Shown one piece after another: positions 8,258 through 17,215 of a DNA stretch of 64,000 nt. How positions within the stretch are numbered: position 1 is the stretch's first letter; every line of letters starts with the position of its first letter. Below the pieces are notes generated by a model. The model was given only the letters and a program-made list of their open reading frames with translations, had not been told where the DNA came from and did not search any database. This stretch comes from Swaminathania salitolerans (GTDB lineage: Bacteria; Pseudomonadota; Alphaproteobacteria; Acetobacterales; Acetobacteraceae): the NCBI RefSeq assembly GCF_025994315.1, contig NZ_BAQE01000005.1; one strand, 5' to 3'. A program made the position numbers and the translations under genes.

Positions 8258-10495
8258 ATGGCAGTAACGTCACAGGCTGTTTTGACCGGGGGAAGCTGGA
8301 CCGCATCGAGCGTGAGCGGCATCACCTATTATGTCAGCGGGTCCGTCTCCGCCTACGGGGTGACGACCCTGTCTTCCATCGGCTCCCTGACCGTCACGAG
8401 CGGTGCCACCGTATCGGGTGTCATGATTTCCGGCGGTGTCCCGTCCGTCTATATCCGGAGCGGCGGTGTCATGACGAGCTCCTACGAGCTCAACGGCTAC
8501 ACCTATGTTTCTGCCGGCGGCATCCTGTCCGGGAATACGCTCAATTCCGATGAGGTCTATCTCTACGCCGGTGCCAGCTCGGTCGATGACACCTACGTCA
8601 ATAGCGGTGCGGGGGTCGATGGCTACGCACGGCTCTTCGTTTCATCGGGAGCGAGCCTCCAGGGCGCGACACTGAAAGACGGCGCGACGGGCGGCCTCAG
8701 TGCCATCGTCTCGTCAGGTGCGTCCGTATCGGGGCTTACGCTGGGCTCGGGCGGCACCGCCATCGTAAGTTCGGGTGCCTCGATCGCCGGTATCAATACA
8801 GGGGCAGGCAGTGTCCTTTCACTGGGCGCGGCCTATGGAAGCGGCACGGCTGCCCTGCCCCCGAACAGTCAGGGCAGCGTCGTGCTGACCGGCGGCGCCT
8901 GGACGGCGTCGAGCATCAGCGGGATCACCTATTATATCAGCGGGTCCGTCTCCGCTTCGGGCAAGGTCGTGCTTTCGAATATCGGCAGTCTGACCGTCTC
9001 GAGCGGGGCCGTTGTCTCGGGCGCCGTCATCTCGGGAACGACGACGCCATCGATCTATATTTCCTCGGGCGGGACGATGACCTCGTCGCTCGACGTGAAC
9101 GGTTATCTCTATGTTTCGGCCGGCGGGACGCTCTCGGCCAATGTGCTCAATTCGAACGTCGTCTATCTGTATTCCGGCGCCCATTCGATCGGAGACAGCT
9201 ATGTCAATAGCGGGACCTATGCCGATGGCTATTCGGATGCGATCGTCTATCCGGGTGCCACGCTGACGTCTCCCTATATCGGTTCGGCTTCGAATGGGGG
9301 ATTCACCGTTACGGTTTCCTCCGGGGCGACCGTGAGCGATCCGACCCTCGTAAACGGTGGCGGTCGACTCGTGGTATCCGGATCGCTCAGCACCAGCGGC
9401 GCTGCCCCCTGCTTTCTCGCCGATACCATGATCGAGATGGAAAATGGCGAGACGGCTGTTCAGGATATCAGGATCGGTGACGTGGTCGTCGCGTATGTCG
9501 ATGGCGCGCGCGTGGCACGGCCGGTCATCTGGGCCGGGTGGACGCAGGCCGTCATCCGCTCCGACCTGCCGGACGATCTCGCAGGTTATCCGGTCCGTAT
9601 CCTGAAAGATGCGCTGGGAGAGAATCGTCCGTACAAGGATCTGCTGGTCACGGCGGAACATTGTCTCTTTGTCGAGGGCGCGTTCGTACCCGTCCGGATG
9701 CTCGTCAATGGACGTTCCGTTTTCTACGACCGCAGTTTCTCCGGATATGTCTATTATCATATCGAGACGGATGACCATTCCGTCATCATGGCCGATGGCG
9801 TTCTGACAGAGAGTTTCCTCGATACGGGGCACAGGGGCAGCTTCCGTCAGGAAGGGGATATCGTCGCTTTCGGGGGCCGCAGGCAGAACTGGCAGACGCA
9901 TGGCGCCGCATCGCTCCGGACCGACCGGGCATTCGTCGAGCCGATCCATGCATCGATCGTATCGCGGCTGCCGGACGATGCGCCGCCGCGCTATGTCGCC
10001 TCGGCCGCCGGGGATGCCCCCCGGGACGAAGGAAGCCCCAGCGCGGCCGAGACGGCCAGTGTCGCCACGGCCAGTGTCGCCATCGTGACCGATACGGGTC
10101 AGTGGATCGCGCGCAGGCGTGTGACGAACGGGCAGCACGTCTTTTCGATACCCGCCGATGCCCAGACGCTGCGTATCGTCTCGCAGAGCGCGCGTCCGAG
10201 CGATGCCGTTGCGCCGTTCATCGACGACCGGCGCGATCTCGGGGTGCTGGTCAACGCCATTCGTCTTTTCGAAGCCGAGGAGATGGAGGAGCTGGGCGAA
10301 TTCCGTACCGCGGAAACGCTCGAGGGCTGGAATGCGCGGGAGGAATGCGGTCGACGCTGGACGCGCGGGAACGCGCTCATCCATCTTCCCGACCGGCAAC
10401 CCGGACGCCCGGCCATTCTCTCGATAGAGATCTCCGCCTTCGCACCGCGACCCGAGCGGGTCGGTGCCGTCGTACCGACGCGTATCGCGGGATAA
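8258..10495 (+). CDS. Hint-domain protein with duplicated AIDA-like beta repeats
   Basis: A 745-residue protein with no N-terminal signal peptide. Two homologous blocks begin near residues 7 and 207 (VLTGGSWTASSVSGITYY and VLTGGAWTASSISGITYY). Each consists of Ser/Gly/Thr-rich 'VSSGA/VSAGG' strands like AIDA-type adhesin repeats. From Cys385 a Hint domain follows (CFLADTMIEMENG, then TAEHCLFVEG with the block-B-like T-x-x-H), reaching about residue 525. The C-terminal 200 residues are unassigned except for a conserved-looking GWNAREECGRRWTRG patch. Hint domains in hedgehog proteins and inteins cleave the chain at the leading Cys, so autoprocessing that releases the adhesin half is plausible but unproven. 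Start at 8258 is preferred (AGGGAGG 6 bp upstream); ATG at 8255 is the alternative. Confidence 0.85.
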   Translation: MAVTSQAVLTGGSWTASSVSGITYYVSGSVSAYGVTTLSSIGSLTVTSGATVSGVMISGGVPSVYIRSGGVMTSSYELNGYTYVSAGGILSGNTLNSDEVYLYAGASSVDDTYVNSGAGVDGYARLFVSSGASLQGATLKDGATGGLSAIVSSGASVSGLTLGSGGTAIVSSGASIAGINTGAGSVLSLGAAYGSGTAALPPNSQGSVVLTGGAWTASSISGITYYISGSVSASGKVVLSNIGSLTVSSGAVVSGAVISGTTTPSIYISSGGTMTSSLDVNGYLYVSAGGTLSANVLNSNVVYLYSGAHSIGDSYVNSGTYADGYSDAIVYPGATLTSPYIGSASNGGFTVTVSSGATVSDPTLVNGGGRLVVSGSLSTSGAAPCFLADTMIEMENGETAVQDIRIGDVVVAYVDGARVARPVIWAGWTQAVIRSDLPDDLAGYPVRILKDALGENRPYKDLLVTAEHCLFVEGAFVPVRMLVNGRSVFYDRSFSGYVYYHIETDDHSVIMADGVLTESFLDTGHRGSFRQEGDIVAFGGRRQNWQTHGAASLRTDRAFVEPIHASIVSRLPDDAPPRYVASAAGDAPRDEGSPSAAETASVATASVAIVTDTGQWIARRRVTNGQHVFSIPADAQTLRIVSQSARPSDAVAPFIDDRRDLGVLVNAIRLFEAEEMEELGEFRTAETLEGWNAREECGRRWTRGNALIHLPDRQPGRPAILSIEISAFAPRPERVGAVVPTRIAG
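10052..10081 (+). repeat. Perfect 15-bp direct duplication in the Hint gene
   Basis: The unit acggccagtgtcgcc occurs twice in direct succession, encoding Thr-Ala-Ser-Val-Ala twice in the region after the Hint domain. Perfect identity suggests a recent event. Confidence 0.85.
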
Positions 10496-10850
10496 CGGTC
10501 GCCGGATGGGCCATCCGTGATACGGAGGGTCCGGCTTGCGGATCGTTGTCCGCGCCCTCGTCTCAGGTCGGGTCGTTCTTGCGCCCTTCCTTCTACCGTT
10601 GCCCGAGCTTTCCTTGTTTGCTTTCCTTGTTCGCATCGATCCGGAGGGATGTATCCGGGGGCAGTAACGCCTCTCGCGGGGGCCCTGGTGATGCCGGGTC
10701 TGCCCCGCATTCATGGCGCGCCACGGCTGTTTGAACGATGCCGTCAAAACAGTCTCTTGATCCTGAGCAGGATTTCAGGAAACTCGGCTCGCCCTGAGCC
10801 CCGATATCTGTCACGGATTGCGGGCGGCGAGGCGAGAGGAGATTTCGATC
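10496..10850. other. Intergenic region without recognised gene
   Basis: A spacer of 355 bases between the Hint gene and the aldose epimerase gene. A small inverted repeat (cggatg-ggc-catccg) lies at its left end without a T-run. I see no RNA gene, clear terminator or conserved coding frame in it. GAGAGGAGA near its right end is the ribosome binding site of the next gene. Confidence 0.5.
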
Positions 10851-11741
10851 ATGGCGTCTGAGAGTCACACCTTCGGCAATGAAGGCTATACTGCCCGCGT
10901 CACAGCGCTCGGTGCCGAACTCTGCTCCTTGCGCGATCGGACAGGTCGGGAGCTCATCTGGACCGGTGGCGCGTGGCCGCGTCATTCTCCCGTGCTCTTT
11001 CCCATCATCGGCAGGGTGCACGATAACCATGCCTTGATCGACGGTCTCGATTATACGCTGACCCAGCACGGTTTCGCCCGTGACAGGGTGTTTCGCTGGG
11101 CCGAGCGGAGCGAGACGGGATGCACGCTCGTGCTCGAGGACGATCCGACCAGTCGAGCGCTCTTTCCTTTCGCTTTCCGGCTCACCCTGCGTTACGCGCT
11201 GGACGAGACGGGACTTCATGTCAGCTACGATCTGACCAATCCCGATACGCGCGGAACGCTTCATGCCTCTCTGGGGGCGCATCCCGCTTTCGTGTGGCCC
11301 TTCGTCCCGGATACGGCCAAGACCGATTACATTCTTCGTTTCGAGAAGGAGGAGCACGCGCCCCTGGCGCGGCTCGAGGCGGGACTTATCGTGGACTGGT
11401 CGCGGCCGAATCCCGTGAAGGGGCGGGAGCTGGCGCTGAATGACGGTCTCTTCGAGGAGGATGCGCTCATTTTCATGCATCCGCAGAGCCGGAAGCTCCT
11501 GTTCGGCGCAGATCGGGGAGACGGACTTGCTTTCGCATGGCACGGTTTCGAACAGCTGGGCGTCTGGATGAAACCGGGATCGGATTTCCTCTGCCTCGAA
11601 CCGTGGCAGGGCTATGCCAGCCCCGCGGCTTTCACCGGTCCGTTCGAGGAGAAGCCGGGCCTGCTCCATCTGGCGCCGGGCACGTCCTGGCAGGCAGGAT
11701 GGTCCGCCGGTCTCGTCGCGGGGAAGACGCTGTCATCGTAA
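10851..11741 (+). CDS. Aldose 1-epimerase family protein (LacX/galactose mutarotase-like)
   Basis: A 296-residue cytoplasmic protein of the galactose mutarotase fold. Conserved features are the early GAELCSL segment, the FPIIGR strand, the catalytic-type His in LGAHPAF and the acidic residue in LCLEPW near the C-terminus. Members interconvert the alpha and beta anomers of aldoses or act on related hexose phosphates; the LacX-like branch has no firmly fixed substrate. Start at 10851 has AGGA 10 bp upstream and gives a protein beginning at the first conserved strand. The next gene follows after 69 bp on the same strand but has no obvious functional link. Confidence 0.88.
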   Translation: MASESHTFGNEGYTARVTALGAELCSLRDRTGRELIWTGGAWPRHSPVLFPIIGRVHDNHALIDGLDYTLTQHGFARDRVFRWAERSETGCTLVLEDDPTSRALFPFAFRLTLRYALDETGLHVSYDLTNPDTRGTLHASLGAHPAFVWPFVPDTAKTDYILRFEKEEHAPLARLEAGLIVDWSRPNPVKGRELALNDGLFEEDALIFMHPQSRKLLFGADRGDGLAFAWHGFEQLGVWMKPGSDFLCLEPWQGYASPAAFTGPFEEKPGLLHLAPGTSWQAGWSAGLVAGKTLSS

Positions 11742-11810
11742 CATCTCTTGCATGCCGGGCCGCAGGGTGAGACGTGTCGGTTTCTCCCCCATGGAACGTT
11801 TCGAGGTCCG

Positions 11811-12806
11811 ATGTCCGCGCTTTTCTTCCGATCCAGGCGTCTGTCCGGTGCCTTCATGGCACTCTCCTCCATCGGCCTGCTAGCGATGACGCCGCGCGAG
11901 GCGTTCGCCTGGGGGCCGTACGGCCATGCGATCGTGGCCGATATCGCGCAAAGCCGTCTCTCTCCCGAAGCCACGCACTCTGTGCAGGCGCTTCTCGCTC
12001 TCGAGCATTACCGGACGCTCGACCGGGTGGCCTCCTGGCCCGATACGATCGGGCATGTGCCGGTGGCGAAAGGCGGGCTGCCCCAGACGCTCCCCTGGCA
12101 TTATGTCGATACCGACGTCGCTTTTTCGACCTATGACAAGGCGCGGGACTGTGCGGACGATATCTGCGTGACCGAGAAACTGCCCGAAATGGCGCATGTT
12201 CTGGCCGACCGGTCCGCTCCGGAGGCGAAACGGCTCGCTGCGCTCAAATGGATCGTGCATCTCGCAGGGGATCTTCATCAGCCGCTCCATGCCGCGGAGC
12301 GCGATCACGACAAGGGCGGCAATGCCGTAAAGGTCTCTTTCTTCGGCGATGACCGGAACGGTCACGAGAACCTGCATTCCCTGTGGGATGAGGGAATCAT
12401 GGACCGGGCCCGTCATCTCGTGGTCGGGCCGCATTATACCATCGATTTCGCCCGCGCGCGTGCGGAGGCGGAGCGTCTCGACGCACAGATCACGCCCGGA
12501 CAGGCAGCCTACTGGTCCTCCGGTCTGACGGAGGATCCGGGACGGGGGGCAGTCCGTGATGCGGTCGTGACCTGGACCAATGAAAGCCACGGTCTGGCCC
12601 GGACCGTGGCCTATGGGCTCCTGCCGGAAGGTGCGGGATCGGACGGCGCGGGGTCGCAAGGGCGCGAATTGTCTCTCGGAGAGACCTATAGCGACCGGAC
12701 GCTCCCGGTTATCGAGACACGGCTCGAACAGGCGGGGGTGCGTCTCGCTGCCCTTCTCAACCGCGTGTTTTCGAAGCCCGGCCCGGTTTCCGGCCCGACC
12801 CCCTGA
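11811..12806 (+). CDS. S1/P1-family nuclease (exported)
   Basis: A 331-residue zinc-dependent nuclease. After a signal peptide ending in AFA the mature chain starts WGPYGH, the N-terminal Trp that ligates zinc in P1/S1 nucleases. Further ligands are visible in WHYVDTD, in HLAGDLHQPLH and in GHENLHSLWD. The family cuts single-stranded DNA/RNA and removes 3' phosphates, probably in the periplasm or outside the cell for nucleotide scavenging. The ATG at 11811 is selected because it starts a normal signal peptide; upstream in-frame codons add an unlikely 21-residue leader. It is convergent with the retropepsin-like gene. Confidence 0.93.
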   Translation: MSALFFRSRRLSGAFMALSSIGLLAMTPREAFAWGPYGHAIVADIAQSRLSPEATHSVQALLALEHYRTLDRVASWPDTIGHVPVAKGGLPQTLPWHYVDTDVAFSTYDKARDCADDICVTEKLPEMAHVLADRSAPEAKRLAALKWIVHLAGDLHQPLHAAERDHDKGGNAVKVSFFGDDRNGHENLHSLWDEGIMDRARHLVVGPHYTIDFARARAEAERLDAQITPGQAAYWSSGLTEDPGRGAVRDAVVTWTNESHGLARTVAYGLLPEGAGSDGAGSQGRELSLGETYSDRTLPVIETRLEQAGVRLAALLNRVFSKPGPVSGPTP

Positions 12807-12878
12807 TCGAGGCGTTTTCCCCGGGGGGCGTTCGCGGCTCCGGCTCCCCGATAGCTGCCCGGGCACGCCGGATCGTTA

Positions 12879-13826
12879 TCAGCGCACCCAGATCTGCCCT
12901 GCGCTGAACGAAACCCATATGTCGTGCTGGGCGAACCAGTCGGCGCCGAGCAGCATATCGGCGCTGTCGCGCAGATCGGAGACCGTGAGGACGGGATCCT
13001 TCCAGACGGGGTTTCCCGTGCCGGTATCCGGCCCCGCCTTCGAGGTGCGAAGATGCAGGGCGTGGAATTCATGCCAGTGATACCAGCGGGCATTCAGATC
13101 GACCCCGCTCGTGACGCCACCGGGATCGCGCGCCAGAACGGCATCGGTTATGCCCATGGCATTGGCGAAGCGGCGTGCGAGGATATGCGAGCGCGCACCG
13201 CTATCGAGAAGAGCCACCCCATCATGGCCGTCGAGCGTGAAGGCAACCGTCAGGCGCGTTCCCTCACGACGTGTCGCCAGGGCCGTATATCCGGCGGGCC
13301 AGGCGGGAGAAGCCGTGCAGCGGTCTCCCGGGGGCGCGGGTTTCCAGAGACGGAGCCGCCCATGGGGCACGTCGAATTCCACATCGTAGCGATGGAGGAG
13401 ATCCACCCCCATGAGCCCGGCGATCGGGGGTGTCAGAGACGGGACACCGGGCAATCCGCCCAGGGGGATCGCCCGGGATCCCATGGGCACGGGGCCGAGG
13501 GCGAGTGCCTGCACGCGCATGTTCGGCGCGAGCTGGCCGCGCCCGTTCGGCCCCTGGATGACCGTGGCGTGGTCGGGATCCGGCGTCAGATGCAGGGCGC
13601 CTGCCGCTTCGGGCGTGATCAGACTCCCCTCCGAGCCGGTATCGAGAATGAACCGCGCCTGCCGTCCGTCCAGAACCACCGGTGCGTTGAGAAACAGGGC
13701 GTCGTTATGAAGGGGAAGATCGGCCACATGGACCGGGGGCGTACAGGGGCTCGCATGCGCGACCGTCCCGTGAAGCAGCACGCCGAGGCAGAAACTGGCA
13801 AGCGCAAGGGGGACAGGGCGCGGCAT
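12879..13826 (-). CDS. Exported retropepsin-like aspartyl protease with two domains
   Basis: A 315-residue protein with a signal peptide (cleavage near Ala-His-Ala) and two retropepsin-type halves. The first active-site motif is ILDTGSEGSLIT and the second is LLDSGARSHIL. Having both halves in one chain resembles a single-chain pepsin-like arrangement rather than a retroviral dimer. Such proteins are known in alphaproteobacteria, but their substrates are not. The C-terminal ADMLLGADWF segment is also typical. The xerC stop lies just upstream on the same strand (3-bp gap), so the two may be cotranscribed by proximity rather than function. Confidence 0.85.
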   Translation of the reverse strand: MPRPVPLALASFCLGVLLHGTVAHASPCTPPVHVADLPLHNDALFLNAPVVLDGRQARFILDTGSEGSLITPEAAGALHLTPDPDHATVIQGPNGRGQLAPNMRVQALALGPVPMGSRAIPLGGLPGVPSLTPPIAGLMGVDLLHRYDVEFDVPHGRLRLWKPAPPGDRCTASPAWPAGYTALATRREGTRLTVAFTLDGHDGVALLDSGARSHILARRFANAMGITDAVLARDPGGVTSGVDLNARWYHWHEFHALHLRTSKAGPDTGTGNPVWKDPVLTVSDLRDSADMLLGADWFAQHDIWVSFSAGQIWVR

Positions 13827-13829
13827 CGG

Positions 13830-14804
13830 TCATTTCCTTGCGCGAGGGTGGGCCTGCCAGACGGCAAGGAGATGGCGTTCATCGGCCAGGGTATAGGCCT
13901 GGGTTGTAGAAAGGCTGGCATGGCCGAGGAGTTCCTGAATGGCTCTCAGATCGGCACCGCCCTCGAGGAGATGCGTCGCGAAGGAATGACGCAGCGCATG
14001 GGGGGTGGCGCTCGGATCGAGCCCGCTCTGGTCGCGCCATGTCTGCATGACCCGGCGCGCCACGGCTGGCTGGAGCCTCTTGCCCCGCAGGCCGACGAAG
14101 AGCGGGGCATCGGGTGCGGGGCACGGATGAGCGCGACGCCATGTCTGCAGAATGGCGAGTACGGCGGGCAGAAGAGGCACGAGGCGCTCCTTGCCGCCTT
14201 TTCCCACGACGCGCAGGGTGCCCTCCGATGCCCGGTCGAGATCGCGCAGGTCGAGGGCGAGAGCCTCGCCGATACGCAGCCCTGCACCGTAGAGCAGGGT
14301 GAACAGGGCTTCGTCGCGCAGGGCGCCGAGCGGGTCATGGGCGAGGGCGGCCATCTCCGTCGGTGCCGCGCGGGCGATATCGCTGGCGATGGGGCGTGGC
14401 AGACGCTTGCGCGTTTTCGGCGGTGTCAGCTGGCGCAGGGCGCTGGCGCTCACCCCGTGTCGCAAGGAGAGAAACTGGAAAAAGGAGCGCATCGCCGAGA
14501 CGCGGCGCGCGCGCGACCGGGCCTGGCCGTCGCGCGAGCCTTGCGATCGCTCCGAGCGCTGCGCGTCATGGGCGAGCCACGCCCGGAAATCGGCTGTCCG
14601 CAACGCGGCAAGGGCTGCGAGATCCGGTTCCTGCCCCAGATGCTCCGTCAGGAAGGCGAGCGCCATGACGACATCGTTGCGATAGGCGGCGATCGTGTTG
14701 GGACGCGCCCGCCGCTCGAGACCCAGCCAGTCGAGCCATCCGGACAGGCATTCATGCATCTGCATGTCGGGCATCCACTCGGGCATCCGCTCGGGCATCC
14801 GCAT
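13830..14804 (-). CDS. xerC: Tyrosine recombinase XerC (chromosome dimer resolution)
   Basis: Site-specific tyrosine recombinase of 324 residues. An N-terminal SAM-like DNA-binding domain (RARPNTIAAYRND onward) precedes the catalytic domain with Arg in GAGLRIGEAL, Lys in GKGGKER, His-x-x-Arg in HALRHSFATH, His in LGHASL and the nucleophilic Tyr in TTQAYT. With XerD it acts at dif to resolve chromosome dimers. The exact start is uncertain because a 12-bp repeat adds extra in-frame ATG codons (RMPERMPEWMPD). The ATG at 14804 has AGGAC about 9 bp upstream. It diverges from priA with a 56-bp spacer. Confidence 0.92.
   Translation of the reverse strand: MRMPERMPEWMPDMQMHECLSGWLDWLGLERRARPNTIAAYRNDVVMALAFLTEHLGQEPDLAALAALRTADFRAWLAHDAQRSERSQGSRDGQARSRARRVSAMRSFFQFLSLRHGVSASALRQLTPPKTRKRLPRPIASDIARAAPTEMAALAHDPLGALRDEALFTLLYGAGLRIGEALALDLRDLDRASEGTLRVVGKGGKERLVPLLPAVLAILQTWRRAHPCPAPDAPLFVGLRGKRLQPAVARRVMQTWRDQSGLDPSATPHALRHSFATHLLEGGADLRAIQELLGHASLSTTQAYTLADERHLLAVWQAHPRARK
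14769..14804 (-). repeat. 12-bp tandem repeat at the xerC 5' end (three units)
   Basis: Three 12-bp units beginning gggcatcc (plus strand) lie at 14769, 14781 and 14793. They encode Met-Pro-Glu-Arg/Trp type repeats at the extreme N-terminus of XerC and create several in-frame ATGs, blurring the true translation start. Confidence 0.8.
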
Positions 14805-14860
14805 GACGAGACGTCCTGTCTCGGGTAAGAACGACGTTCGATAGGAGAAGCGCGACGAGC

Positions 14861-17095
14861 ATGACGCAAGAGAGCTTAGAGAAGCGGCGAGAGAAAGGCG
14901 AGAGAGCCGAGAGGATCGCCGTGCTCCTTCCTCTGCCTTTTCCCACCGCCCTAGACTATCTCGCGCCCGAAGGGGCCGTATCGCCCGGAGATCTCGTCCA
15001 GGTGCCGCTCGGCAAACGTCAGGAAACGGGCTGCGTCTGGGATCGCGAGAGCGATGTTCCCGCCGATTTTGCGCCGGTTCCGGCACGGGAAGTGGCGCGC
15101 ACGCGGCTCAAGCCCATATCGGGCAAACTCGACATGCCAGCGCTTCCAGGCGATCTGCGTCGTTTCATCGCCTGGCTCGCGGCCTATACCCTGACACCGC
15201 CGGGGCTCGTCCTGGCGATGGCGATCCGCGCCCGACATACCAAACCCCCCCGTGTCGTGCATGGCTGGGTGCGCGGTACGGAAGCGACCGAAGGGCTGCG
15301 CATGACCGAAGCCCGTCAACGGGTGATGGCCGCACTCGGTCCGCATCCTGCAACGACCGCGTCCCTGGCCGAACGGGCGGGTGTGTCGGACGCCGTGATC
15401 AGGGGACTGGCCGCAGCCGGTGCGCTGCGCGAAGAGGTCGTGACATGCGATCCCCTCTTCGGGACGCCCGATCCGGATTTCGACCGGCCGCGCCTGTCGC
15501 CGGAGCAGGGAGAGGCCGCGCATGAACTCTCCTCAGCGGTGCGGGAGGGCGGGTTTGCGACCATCCTGCTCGAGGGCGTGACGGGATCGGGCAAGACGGA
15601 GGTCTATTTCGAGGCAGTGGCCCAATGTCTGGCGCAGGGGCGGCAGTGCCTCGTCCTCCTCCCAGAGATCGCCCTCTCCACCCAGTGGACCGACCGGTTT
15701 GCGAGACGGTTCGGCGTGCAGCCGGCTCTCTGGCATTCGGAGCTGGGAGGCAGGAAGAAGCGCGAGACCTGGTATGCCATCGCTGCGGGGCGGGCCCAGG
15801 TCGTCGTGGGCGCGCGCTCGGCGCTCTTTCTTCCTTTTCCGGCGCTCGGCCTCGTCATTGTCGACGAGGAGCACGAAAGCGCGTTCAAACAGGAAGAGGG
15901 CGTCACCTATCACGGCCGGGACATGGCGATCGTCCGGGCGCGTCTTGCCGGGATCCCCGTCATACTCGTTTCGGCGACACCCAGTCTGGAGACGCTCACC
16001 AATGTGGAGGCCGGGCGGTACCGGCACGTCGTCCTCCACGGTCGGCACGGGGCGGCGACCCTGCCGCGCGTCGCGCTGATCGACATGCGCAAGGCCCCGC
16101 CGGAACGCGGGCAGTTTCTCTCTCCCGCGCTGCTCGGGGCCATGCGCGAGACGCTCGCCCGTCAGGATCAGGCGATGCTGTTTCTCAACAGGCGGGGTTA
16201 CGCCCCCCTGACCCTGTGCCGGAGCTGCGGGCATCGCATGGAATGTCCGAATTGCTCGGCCTGGCTCGTCGAGCATCGCGCAAGGCAGATCCTGACCTGT
16301 CATCATTGCGGGCATCACGAACCCCTCCCGCATAGCTGCCCGTCCTGCGCGGCGGAGGCCAGTCTCGTGCCCATCGGGCCCGGAATCGAGCGGGTTCACG
16401 AGGAGGTCAGGCATCATTTTCCCGAGGCGCGCATTCTCGTCATGGCCTCGGATACGCTGGGTTCGCCCTCCGCTACGGCTGAGGCCGTCAGACAGATTGC
16501 GGCGCGCGAGGTCGATCTGATCGTCGGGACGCAGATCGTCGCCAAGGGCTGGCATTTTCCCGATCTCACGCTTGTGGGCGTCGTCGATGCCGATCTCGGT
16601 CTGGGAGGAGGCGATCTGCGCGCGGCCGAGCGCACGGTGCAGCTTCTGCATCAGGTAGGAGGGCGTGCGGGGCGTGCCGAGAAACCGGGGCAGGTCCTGC
16701 TTCAGAGCTATCTCGGCGATCATCCCGTCATGCAGGCGCTCGTCTCGAACGATTACCAGGCTTTCATGGCGCAGGAGGCGGCCCAGCGGAAACCGGGCTT
16801 CTGGCCGCCCTATGGGAGACTGGCCGCCCTGATCGTCAGTGCGGATACGGCTGAGGCCGCCGACGGGCTTGCCGGTCGCATCGGGGCGAGGGCGCCCGAT
16901 CTGCCCGGCATACAGGTGCTCGGCCCCGCACCGGCCCCGCTCGCGATTCTGCGCGGGAGACATCGCAGGCGCCTGCTGTTGCGCACGAGGCGAAACGTCG
17001 CGGTGCAGCCCATCCTGCGAAACTGGCTCGAGGGGCTGAAACTCACCACCCATGAACGGGTGGATATCGATATCGATCCCATCTCGTTCCTCTGA
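14861..17095 (+). CDS. priA: Primosomal replication protein N' (PriA helicase)
   Basis: A 744-residue superfamily 2 DNA helicase that reloads the replisome at stalled forks. The N-terminal 3'-DNA binding domain is followed by Walker A GVTGSGKTEVY near residue 240 and the DEEH box. Eight zinc-binding cysteines lie between about residues 450 and 495 (CRSCGHRMECPNCS, CHHCGHHE, CPSCAAE), followed by helicase motifs GTQIVAKGWHFP and GRAGRAEKPG. Length and motif order are normal. The start lies 56 bp from the divergent xerC start. A hairpin with T-run downstream probably ends its transcript. Confidence 0.96.
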   Translation: MTQESLEKRREKGERAERIAVLLPLPFPTALDYLAPEGAVSPGDLVQVPLGKRQETGCVWDRESDVPADFAPVPAREVARTRLKPISGKLDMPALPGDLRRFIAWLAAYTLTPPGLVLAMAIRARHTKPPRVVHGWVRGTEATEGLRMTEARQRVMAALGPHPATTASLAERAGVSDAVIRGLAAAGALREEVVTCDPLFGTPDPDFDRPRLSPEQGEAAHELSSAVREGGFATILLEGVTGSGKTEVYFEAVAQCLAQGRQCLVLLPEIALSTQWTDRFARRFGVQPALWHSELGGRKKRETWYAIAAGRAQVVVGARSALFLPFPALGLVIVDEEHESAFKQEEGVTYHGRDMAIVRARLAGIPVILVSATPSLETLTNVEAGRYRHVVLHGRHGAATLPRVALIDMRKAPPERGQFLSPALLGAMRETLARQDQAMLFLNRRGYAPLTLCRSCGHRMECPNCSAWLVEHRARQILTCHHCGHHEPLPHSCPSCAAEASLVPIGPGIERVHEEVRHHFPEARILVMASDTLGSPSATAEAVRQIAAREVDLIVGTQIVAKGWHFPDLTLVGVVDADLGLGGGDLRAAERTVQLLHQVGGRAGRAEKPGQVLLQSYLGDHPVMQALVSNDYQAFMAQEAAQRKPGFWPPYGRLAALIVSADTAEAADGLAGRIGARAPDLPGIQVLGPAPAPLAILRGRHRRRLLLRTRRNVAVQPILRNWLEGLKLTTHERVDIDIDPISFL

Positions 17096-17149
17096 ACGTC
17101 TCCCTTGAACGTCTTCCTGCGCGCTCATGCGCATCATGGCCCGTTCCGG

Positions 17150-17180
17150 AAAAGAAAAAGGCGCCCGGGAGGGCGCCTTT
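17150..17180. terminator. Bidirectional terminator between priA and the small membrane protein gene
   Basis: The inverted repeat AAGGCGCC (17158-17165) / GGCGCCTT (17172-17179) has a 6-nt loop, with A-rich sequence on the left and TTT on the right. It lies between two convergent genes and could terminate both; the T-run is longer when read on the minus strand. Confidence 0.75.
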
Positions 17181-17215
17181 CCGTCGGCCGGTCAGGCCGC
17201 TTCAGGGGCCTTTTT

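Noticed and set aside
8819..10747. Minus-strand open frame of about 642 codons across the Hint gene
   Set aside because: The plus-strand frame has a strong ribosome binding site, internal repeats and a Hint domain; the minus-strand translation has none of these.
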